NCBI GenBank assembly: GCA_964019165.1
Contig: OZ025283.1
Coordinates: 11,144,481-11,208,480 of the forward strand
From: Mastigias papua
Lineage: Eukaryota > Cnidaria > Scyphozoa > Rhizostomeae > Mastigiidae
DNA length: 64,000 nt
Reading direction: 5' to 3'
The notes beneath the pieces are model-generated. The model searched no databases and was not told where the DNA came from. It saw only the letters and a program-made list of their open reading frames with translations. The position numbers and the translations under genes were made by a program. Positions 55,823-64,000 of this stretch are shown here, piece by piece; positions within the stretch are counted from its first letter, which is position 1; every line of letters begins with the position of its first letter.

Positions 55823-57512
55823 TAAATCTTCATGCGCATCCTTACAACCAATCTATAAGAAACTGGCCCTACAAAGGTCAGAATTTTAAGAAACTGGAGG
55901 GCTTTAGTTCTCCAACCCTTAGAAACTGTAACTCTCCCCCCCTGAAAGCACAAGGTTCACATAGTGAGATTTATTTTGCGGTGTGCAGTTTTTACTCAAC
56001 TCATCAGTGCTTCGATATCATTGTCTCTCGTCACCCACTTCGAATTAAGAAACCCTGCCGGAACTGCTAGACCTCTTAAATGTCGGAAAATTCAGGAAAC
56101 TTTCAACCCTAACTATCCTATTAGCTGTCTTATAAAAATACGTGTAGAGAAAGTATTTGAGTTGATAAACCAGCAGTTGATGCAATAACTCAGAATTGGA
56201 AGAGAGCATAGAAGATGCATTGATCAGAATCTGATGAGAATCTAAGCTGAATTTCTTCCCCAAGGCTTCTACGTTACAAATGGCCCTCTTATCTTCCAGG
56301 GTGAAAAACAAACTGACTAATCAGAGCTCGAGTTATATCCTGCAGAATACCTGTAGCTTGACAGCTTACCAAGCGGAACAGCTTACAAAGTGGAAATATC
56401 AGCAAACAAGAATGATATTCCAGTTTTAGTTGAAGTCGGGCAATTCAGGTACGGCAGCTTTCTGTATGTTGCACAAAGGTAACGCCTTTGCATTCTCTTG
56501 ACTTCTGCGGTTTCTGGGTCCCACCCAAGCATTCAAAATCATGCATTTCCCAAGTTTAGGGAGACACAAAGTAGGATTTTTATGTGAATTCTGGTATCTT
56601 TCTACAGTCAGAGCAGTTGCTAAGAAGCATAGATTCTAGAGAGGTTAGTTGAGTTATTATTCTCTTGAGCAGACCACATCCTTTTGGTACCATGACCTCC
56701 GGTACAGAATACAACAAAATATGCAATTAACGGAATGTGACAACAGCAATGATATGACATAAAAGGTGTTGTAAGTTGCTTGAAATCTCCCCCTCCTCAA
56801 ACCTTTTTGTCTTAATTCAGATGCATTACTAGAGCAATCCTGGAGGAAATTATTGGAAATGCCACACCAGTCCCCCTTGGGCCCAGCTAATGCTTGTATG
56901 ACTTCAAGACTTAATAGTACAGAAGAACTACCAAAAACAGCAGCAGTTTGGAGGAATCAGCCATTGATTACAAGCAATCCTTTGATAATGTTGCTCTTCC
57001 TTTTTGGCCCTCAAAGAGATGTAACTCTTATAAAGCTGTTAGGAGGATGAAATAAGTCACAGCAAATGAATGGGGTGCGTGGGTGGGGGGGGGGCGAGAA
57101 TCCAAACCATTTGCTAAGAAAACTAAATGAAATACTTGAGAGTTAGGATTAGAAATAATTATGGACAACATAGGTATGGTTTTGTCTACTTGAGCTCATA
57201 GGCAGCTCTTAGATTTGATATCCTCTAACATTTCAAGTATAAAAAACTATCAGCAACAGATGATTTAGCTATTTAATGATCTACCATCTATGATGACTCC
57301 TTATGTCAAATATAGATTACGCTTGCAATATAAAATGATACAAAAGATAATGTGATGCTTAATTCTTTCTTGTATATCAATTTGGGTGTCTGCTATTCAT
57401 AATTGCAATCCATAATAATTAAATTTTGCATGGTGATGTAAAGATTTCCCACAAGAAGATTAATACTCTCATAATCAAGGTTTTAAAGTCAGTCTAAGTG
57501 ATCTGTTCAGCC
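55823..57512. other. Intergenic, becoming CpG-poor towards CCDC93
   Basis: AAGAAACTGG-type repeats at 55860-55930 may be another worn family C piece. From about 56.8 kb CpG becomes scarce. No gene was seen. Confidence 0.4.
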
Positions 57513-59342
57513 TTAGCTACCAGCTGCACTGAGTTTAGCTTGAAGAGCTTCACTTCTTCTACATTCCTCCTTGAACTCTTTGATACTCTTAAAATAAAGC
57601 CGCTGTTGCTCTACTATTTCAAGATATTGGTCATTGAGACTGTCCCTTTTCATCTTCTCATTTCTTTTTCTTTTGTCAACATTCTCCATGTTCTTAACAA
57701 CACCAGTTAGAATATTCTCCAATTGTCCTAGAAACTGGTCTTTGGAATTGGATGATGCCTTTGCTGCTAGCTCAAAGCTATCATGAATTGATGTCAAAAG
57801 GTTAACTTCTTTTTCCAGGTAAAGTTTTGTATCATCCAGTGTATTATATAGGGTGTAGAACTGTTTTGTCTCCTTGTGTGTAGCTGCCACATGGTTATAC
57901 AACTCAATGAAACGTTGCTGGTATTGATTCAATTCTGCTCTTGCTGGAACATCATCAATCTTCCATTGCAATGATGCAATATCACGATTTCTTTTTGCAG
58001 CTAATAACCTAATCTTTTGAAGCTTAGTATTATCTTTCTCAAGTTGCTCAATTACCATTTTATATCTTTCTGAGTCAGTTGTTCCATCAGCTGCTGTGTC
58101 TACCTTCAACTTTTCTATATTATCTTGCAGCTGAATCATCTCCTCTTTGCACTGTGCCTTAAACTCTTGCTCTTGCTTTTTAATGCTCTCATTCATAGCC
58201 ACCAAACCTCTTAGCTTATCTAAAATAGCTTTATTCTGCCCTTGCTCTTCTTTTTCAAGCTCTTCTATGGCAGAAATTGCTGTCTTCTGACTCTCAACTA
58301 TCTCTTCAAAGCCTGCCTTATCTTCCTCTAAACTCTTCAAAGTGGCAGCCAGATCTTCCTTACCTTTCTCTAGTCTCTTCTCCTCATTCTCTATAGCTTT
58401 CTTCATGATGGAAACTTGCTTTTCATGCATTTGCTTCACATCAATTTTTCCTGCTTTCTGGGATCCAGCTTCTTGAAGCAAAGCCTGCTTGCTAGCATAT
58501 TCTTCTGCCATTTGCGCTATCTCATCAGACTGTAAACCCACGATAGACCCCACCAAATGGGACGAAAGTCCCTCTTTCATGTCAGCCCCTGACATTCCTT
58601 GGAGGAGCATTTCCAGCTTCCTTTGCTCTTCAAGGGCATCTTCTGCATCATCTTTCTCACTTCTACTGCTCTGATTAAGTAATCCTGCCTTCTTGGCTTT
58701 TTCCTGCATCTTTGCATCTTTGTCAGACTTTGAGGCTTTACCATAGCCATACCTTTTTCCATATTCAAGCAAAGTGCTTTGCACCTGAGTTTCCTCATCA
58801 GCATGTATCAAGTCACTAGGTTTCTTAAGTACTCTTTTGGGCAGATAAGCTTCCTTGATGGCATCCAGTGTCTTCACAGACAACTTCATCTGTTCAGACC
58901 TTTCTTCATCCTGTGGCATCGTGTGATGTTTATGAAATTGTGCTAGTGAATATGCCCTAATCTTATCCCCAAGCTCTTCTCTTGTAGCAATTGCATGCTT
59001 CACAAGCCACTGTATAACCGGAAAGATGTGAATAAAGTCAAGACCTTGTATCTGATGAGGCTCTATACGGTGTGGGCACTTCATATGGGGTAAAACCGCC
59101 ACAATCTTTTCTGTGAGTGCAATTTTTTGTCCAATCGTTGAATTTTCTTGAAAAAGCAGATCGACGTCGACATCAAAATCGCATGTTATGATGCACCATA
59201 CCATACCACCAACAATTTTATCAAACGGGGAAAGACCTTTGATTCTTGCTCTAAAGTACCCCGCAGCCAATAACAATTCAATTGTTTCTTCATATTTGAC
59301 ACCCTGCTCTTCATCTTCACGGGTTTCTATTTTTCTTTCCAT
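57513..59342 (-). CDS. CCDC93: Coiled-coil domain-containing protein 93, intronless
   Basis: A single frame of 609 residues; human CCDC93 has 631. CCDC93 pairs with CCDC22 and COMMD proteins in the CCC complex, which works with Retriever on endosomes to recycle membrane proteins. The N-terminal globular domain is very well conserved: ETREDEEQGVKYEETIELL, AAGYFRARIKGLSPFDKIVG, VDVDLLFQENSTIGQKIALT, PHQIQGLDFIHIFPVIQWLV. From about residue 230 to the end it is coiled coil (for example QMHEKQVSIMKKAIENEEKR and ELYNHVAATHKETKQFY). The start ATG at 59342 is placed just before the conserved ETREDEEQ, so it is probably right. There is no stop or frameshift. It has no introns, although its vertebrate orthologue has many. 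CpG is frequent only near the 5' end. Confidence 0.95.
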   Translation of the reverse strand: MERKIETREDEEQGVKYEETIELLLAAGYFRARIKGLSPFDKIVGGMVWCIITCDFDVDVDLLFQENSTIGQKIALTEKIVAVLPHMKCPHRIEPHQIQGLDFIHIFPVIQWLVKHAIATREELGDKIRAYSLAQFHKHHTMPQDEERSEQMKLSVKTLDAIKEAYLPKRVLKKPSDLIHADEETQVQSTLLEYGKRYGYGKASKSDKDAKMQEKAKKAGLLNQSSRSEKDDAEDALEEQRKLEMLLQGMSGADMKEGLSSHLVGSIVGLQSDEIAQMAEEYASKQALLQEAGSQKAGKIDVKQMHEKQVSIMKKAIENEEKRLEKGKEDLAATLKSLEEDKAGFEEIVESQKTAISAIEELEKEEQGQNKAILDKLRGLVAMNESIKKQEQEFKAQCKEEMIQLQDNIEKLKVDTAADGTTDSERYKMVIEQLEKDNTKLQKIRLLAAKRNRDIASLQWKIDDVPARAELNQYQQRFIELYNHVAATHKETKQFYTLYNTLDDTKLYLEKEVNLLTSIHDSFELAAKASSNSKDQFLGQLENILTGVVKNMENVDKRKRNEKMKRDSLNDQYLEIVEQQRLYFKSIKEFKEECRRSEALQAKLSAAGS

Positions 59343-59930
59343 GAGTGGAAGCCTCTACAAGTAGTTTTTGCTCCTTGGTTGCTCTGAACACTTTCACCTA
59401 GGAAGGCTAGGCCCATCAGAAATAGGCCGAGTTCAGTGTTGGTTACATGTTGTTGTGGCTGTTTGAAGCGCTACTTCCGTCCAATGGTGGCTACTGGGGA
59501 GGGGGGGAGAGGGTGCTTAACCCCCAGGCTCCTGTCACTCCTATAGTCTAGTTTCCGCCTTCGTATTAGGGTTTGAATTAGCAAATTTTTAGAAAGTCTT
59601 AGCGAGGACAAAAAGTTTACTTCGGTGCAAAGTGACACGTCAGTTTACTACTTGTAAGATAGAGAGGGTCATAATCCCATTGGGAAGAATTTAATGCAAG
59701 TGAAAAATGGTTTAAATAATTGACAATGTTTTGTTGCAGAACAGTGTTCATATGTGAAGCAAATTCAATATCATGGCTTAATTTTTAAAGTCTTCTCTAG
59801 GAATATTAAAGGCCTCCCTGGAATTTCCGGTTTGTTTATTAAATTATTTCTGAAAATACTGGTAAAGTTACCATTTACTATAAATGGTCACACACTTACA
59901 TCCACTACTTCGGCTTGACCATCTTTGAAT
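59343..59930. promoter_or_regulatory. Upstream region of CCDC93
   Basis: This should contain the CCDC93 promoter (minus strand). CpG is normal. No clear core-promoter motif is seen. Confidence 0.3.
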
Positions 59931-61110
59931 GGCTTGTCGTTTTATCTGTATCTTCTTTATCTTTATCAGCGCCCTCTTTACTGCTCCCAGCAAGCACTAT
60001 CTTTTTACTCGTGTGCGAGGCTATTTCATAACTTTTCTCTTGCTTCTTACTCTTCCCTTTTTCCTACATATGCTTTGATACACTCTGCAGCTTTTATTAG
60101 GTCTTTGCTTCTTTCATTTACCAGCCATTCTTTTGTACCGCTCTTCTCAATTTCTTCCATGACTTTTTACACTCTAAAATATGATCACTTGATTCCTCCA
60201 CACACCAGCAGTCCCTCACCGTGCCCAAATTATCACCTCTATCCCACATTTCTAACTTCAAACACATTCCTACTTCTTCTAAATACTTCTATCTTTAATA
60301 TTTTTTTATGTCTTTGATGCCTTAATTTGATTTGTTTTGCTTCTCTCTCTATTGATTACTTTTCAATGCTTTCCCTGAGCTGTCTTTTCATTCACATATT
60401 TTCATTTTTGTAGCTTCCTCGACATCTATCTTGTATTTATCTGCATCCTCTTTTATTTCACTACACCAATTGTTCCTATATGCCTTTGTTTTCTGGCTCT
60501 CTGTTACTTTCTTACACTTCTCTCTTTGTATTCATCATTATTTGTTGGAATGTCATGAACTTTTTATACACTATTCTCTCTCTCATTGGCCACAAGCCAC
60601 ATTCCTTCAACAAACCCCAGCTTGGCGTTGTCTTCAGTAAATTAAATATGCTTTTAATTACTTTCACTTGATTCTGTTCTAATTCCTCTCAATCCTTTTT
60701 TCTCCTGTTTGTTCATGTTTCCAGATTAAACACTAACGCAGGGATAACATTTTTCTCGAACAACATTAGCTGAATTCTTGTGCTCATTTTCCCCTCTTTA
60801 GATTCATCTCCTATTCTCTTCATTTCTGCTACCATCCCTCTCGATTTTGCTGTTTTCTCTTCTAACTGTCCTTCTATTGACCGATCTTCTGTTATCTAGT
60901 TTCCAAGATATTTGTATTCCCTTGTTCTTGTGATCGTGGCTTTTGTTTGCAAGACCCTCGCTTCATGAAGACCATGATCTGACCTTGGTGCCATAGGCCA
61001 GGAAAATTCATTTTGTCTAATCAGGGAAACATGTGAGTGAGGCACAGTTTGAAGATGTAGCTTCTGCTTTCTGTGTGACTTACTAGTACACAAGCGAGGG
61101 GACACGGGGG
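59930..61110 (-). pseudogene. Decayed LINE reverse-transcriptase remnant
   Basis: On the minus strand, near 60.93 kb, the frame reads KATITRTREYKYLGN. After a stop, ITEDRSIEGQLEEKTAK and MVAEMKRIGDESK follow; the EYKYLG motif is typical of LINE reverse transcriptases. About 700 bases on (60170-60235), DCWCVEESSDHILECKKSW has the C-x-C-H-C spacing of the C-terminal zinc knuckle. Stops and frameshifts break it several times. The strand is strongly purine-biased (T/C on the + strand). Confidence 0.75.
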
Positions 61111-61146
61111 GCATTTCTCGCCAAACTAGACGAGTTTGCCTCTCTT
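61088..61146 (+). repeat. Dispersed short repeat D, copy 2
   Basis: GGGGACACGGGGGGCATTTC then CGCCAAACTAGACGAG resembles 39440-39495. It sits at the 5' edge of the LINE remnant. Confidence 0.45.
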
Positions 61147-62567
61147 TTTAAAGCTGAAAGTACTTTGTTGCCTAAAAATTTAGGAAATAGACAGTTTGAT
61201 GCAAACGACAAGAATATTGACGTTTTCTATCCAGATGTTTATGGCTTCATCTTTCTTTTGCATTTTAGAATGGGTGCAACTCTAAATTTTGACAGGGCGT
61301 CTTCCTAGAATCTTATGGGTGTGGTCCAAAAACTTTTCCGGGGGTTTCGCACCCAGACCCCTTCCCTTCAATTCTCTGATATTTCGTTTTCAATAATAGT
61401 TCCATTGAAAAACCAGTTTTCTTTACGATGCAATCAACAAACCGTAGATTTTAGCACGTAAATTATTGGTATATATACATTTTTATAGTTTTTGCTGACA
61501 TTGATGCTGTCCTAGCACGCCCTGCTCCTTCATAGGAATAGATATTTCCAAGCCCATTGTGCGCAGCCCTGTGTTTGCTTGGTATAGGCTGTGGCGACGG
61601 GGGCTAGATGCGGCGGCCTAGCCGAAGGTGTATTTTTGTGTTGGAAGGCCCAGGTGTTGGGATTATTTTTGCTATTGTGTGATTTGCGTGTCATTCCTGA
61701 GCAGTTGTACCTGCAAGCTGCTGCAGAACGGAGCTAGAGCTGGAGCTAAGTGCGCTGCATTACTTTTGCATGCTTTCATTTACGATTTTCAAAGGGAATT
61801 GCTCTAGTATATCTCAAAAATGGTTTGAGGAGGGAAGCTATCAATAGGCCTACATTTGGCCTAGCCGTTTTGCTCCTAAATTCCAAGTCCATCGCAGAAA
61901 AAGACGGGCATAGAGGCTGTAAAAGGCAAAAAGTAAGTAGGACAAATGGAAGTGTAGTTTTATTCAATCAAAAATTAGCCTTGCATTTGTTTTATGTCTT
62001 ATACATCATTGATTGATACATTTATGTATTCTTACAAGAGAAAACCGCGATCAATGTGAAGTGATTGCCTATCAATGTATCGTTTGTTTGACGCAGTTTC
62101 TTAGATTCAGGACAGTCACGAAACTGAAAGTTATGAATTCGATAGGACCTTGGCTAATGACCCATTTTTTATGCTATGAGATCTTGTTAAAATGTGTTTT
62201 TGTAAGTTACCATAACACTTTCTTACTGCACAGGATCATCCGTGAATAACTTCTACTAATTGAATGTGGTTACTGACGAATTATACGATGAAAATCGATG
62301 TGAAACACCCATAATCACACAACGATTATTACTGAAGTAAATATAATATATTGTGTTGTATATGCTTCTTGTAGCTATGTTAATAAATTTCTTCCCCAAA
62401 AATGCTAACATTATTATGCAGTTATAAATTCCTCTGAAAAAACATTCTTTATTCCAGAGCATGATTGCTCTATAATGATTTCAAGCACCCAGTTTAATAT
62501 TAAGCTCCATCATATCAGTATTTGGTGTATGTTTTAGAGTTTATGCTAATTTGGTGAACAAAGGATA
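61147..62567. other. Intergenic, probable promoter of the next gene at its right end
   Basis: No gene is recognised. The frames at 61.75-62.25 kb lack any family resemblance. Confidence 0.35.
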
Positions 62568-62900
62568 ATGTGGAAACAAAGCAAAGGATCAAGATCGTCA
62601 GTTTCACAGGAAAGTGAAAGGGAAAATTTGATTAGAGGACAAAATGTCCAACTTGATGGTGGCTCCTTGGTTACAAGTGATTTTGCAAATTTGAATTTGC
62701 ATCACGGTAGTTCCGAAAGTGAAGAAGCAACAAGTGTTCTTGGCAGCCCTACAAAGGAAGCACCACCATCTGGCTCTACTAAAGAGTCCAAAAAGAGTGC
62801 CAATGGAGAATCAAAGACAGTACGAATTGAAGTGCTACCAGGTGGTGATTTTAAGAAGACTGTGAAGAAAAGGCCAAAACATGGCCACGACCGAAGTCAG
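62568..62900 (+). CDS. First coding exon of an unrecognised gene (continues beyond window)
   Basis: ATG 62568 opens 111 codons that end at the consensus donor CAG|gtaaga at 62901, phase 0. The protein part is hydrophilic: MWKQSKGSRSSVSQESEREN, an acidic Ser-rich middle, SKTVRIEVLPGGDFKKTVKK and a basic end RPKHGHDRSQ. It is predicted cytosolic or nuclear and disordered. The following 1.1 kb has one or two CpGs only, as in the introns of MOB1 and INTS12, which supports a real, germline-methylated gene. The family is not known to me. Later exons must lie right of the window. Confidence 0.65.
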
Positions 62901-64000
62901 GTAAGATTGCCCATGTTTGAAAACATGCCTTTTTGTCATATCAATAGATGGGCATGTTGAACAGCTCTTCTCCCTATATCAACAGTTTAAACATGCACAT
63001 CTTAACCGATTGGATTAGACATATACTCCCTCACTGAAAGCATTCTTCAAGTAGTACTGTAGTCTGTGCTTTAGCCATCACTGTGTGCATGTTGCAGTAA
63101 AGGAGGACCATTTGAAATAGCCAGTAGTAAAATTGATTGTTTTGTGCATGTTTATGAACATTTCCCTAAAGCTATAGCTACTCTGTTGGCTTTTTGCACC
63201 CCCTTTCATTCTGTATATACTTCTGGCATACTCAAGCCTTTTAGATATTTTGCTGAAATTTGATTGATTCTCATACTCTATGGGTAACCAAACTTTTGCT
63301 GCTTGGTTTCTGCTCCAATCTTGGTGTGTTTATATCAATATGTTTACCTTGGTTGTGTTGCTCCATGATCTCACAGTTTTTTTATTTTTCATTTTATCAT
63401 TATCCATGCCTCCATCTATTACATGAATTCCACATCAGATATTGGCATTCCTCTACTGCAACTTTGGGTGCAGTACCTCCTCATAACAATTAAAATGTTC
63501 AGATATCTCAGTGTAAGCTGGTTCTTGCTGGTAATAATATTGAATTGTTGTGAAAATTTAATGGTAAAATATTTTGCTTATCTATAGTATTCTCTGTTAA
63601 TTACATGGCATTAGTGTTTTCATTATTAATGATGCAAGGTAAATGTATGGTGAAAATATATTGAATTTATAGAGTTTTGTTATTATCAGAGGAGCTTTCC
63701 AGATTCCACCTTACTACTTCTGTGACCTTGAAGCAACTGTGTTTTTGTCTTAATGGTAGTCAGACTTACACTGCTAGAAGATTTTTGTTCCAATCTGCAA
63801 GCCAAAATCATTGTCTCTTTTACTATGCCAGTTACAAAATCATCAACATATTGATATTGTTTAAGTATTTTCTTTGTTTTCCTCTTTACTCATATGAAAC
63901 TCACATGTTTATGTTTTGATAACATTAACTTCATTTTCACTATGGTTTACTGCTGCTCAATATGTTTTGTTTGCATCCTTGCTCTTTGTATTGTTTTTGT
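62901..64000 (+). other. First intron of the unrecognised gene
   Basis: T-rich, CpG-poor sequence with no exon I can support. It runs off the window. Confidence 0.45.

Overview
This 64 kb window is nuclear DNA from an invertebrate animal. The evidence is AT-rich sequence, spliced genes with GT-AG introns of 0.4-2.7 kb, long dinucleotide microsatellites, many small inverted-repeat transposons, and animal genes (MOB1, INTS12, CCDC93, a heparan-sulfate 3-O-sulfotransferase). Blocks of strong CpG depletion alternate with CpG-normal DNA. That fits the mosaic gene-body methylation of cnidarians, sponges, molluscs and similar groups; I cannot name the species or phylum. Nothing is bacterial.

Layout. 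0.4-4.3 kb (+): six exons of an adenylate-kinase-like P-loop protein whose 5' end is missing. 4.3-7.1 kb: transposon debris, including a 56-bp-arm foldback. 7.97-9.17 kb (-): a coclaurine-N-methyltransferase-like enzyme, apparently frameshifted near its N-terminus. 10.9-17.2 kb (+): a complete MOB1 with a 14-nt first coding exon. 17.2-21.9 kb: intergenic, with a LINE fragment, C-rich repeats and a 49-bp minisatellite. 21.9-22.9 kb (+): intronless heparan-sulfate 3-O-sulfotransferase. 25.9-34.8 kb (+): Integrator subunit 12 in six exons. 35-51 kb: no recognised gene, with GAT, GT, TA and CTGT arrays, small DNA transposons and a hammerhead-ribozyme-bearing insertion. 52.96-53.76 kb (+): an orphan 266-aa reading frame. 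53.8-57 kb: two or more small DNA transposons. 57.5-59.3 kb (-): an intact, intronless CCDC93. 59.9-61.1 kb (-): a decayed LINE. 62.57 kb onward (+): the first exon of an unrecognised gene that leaves the window.

The genes do not form a pathway or operon. MOB1 (Hippo/NDR kinase signalling), INTS12 (snRNA and Pol II transcript 3' processing) and CCDC93 (endosomal recycling) are housekeeping genes, and they lie in the CpG-poor blocks together with the methyltransferase and the 62.6 kb gene. The kinase-like gene, the sulfotransferase and the 53 kb frame lie in CpG-normal DNA.

The most notable non-coding find is at 42.37-42.54 kb. A hammerhead ribozyme core with an exact 7-bp helix I lies inside a 142-bp insert bounded by exact 14-bp direct repeats, as expected for a short Penelope-like or retrozyme-like retroelement. 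Several small transposon families, and CpG loss limited to 5' gene bodies, are the other signals worth checking.
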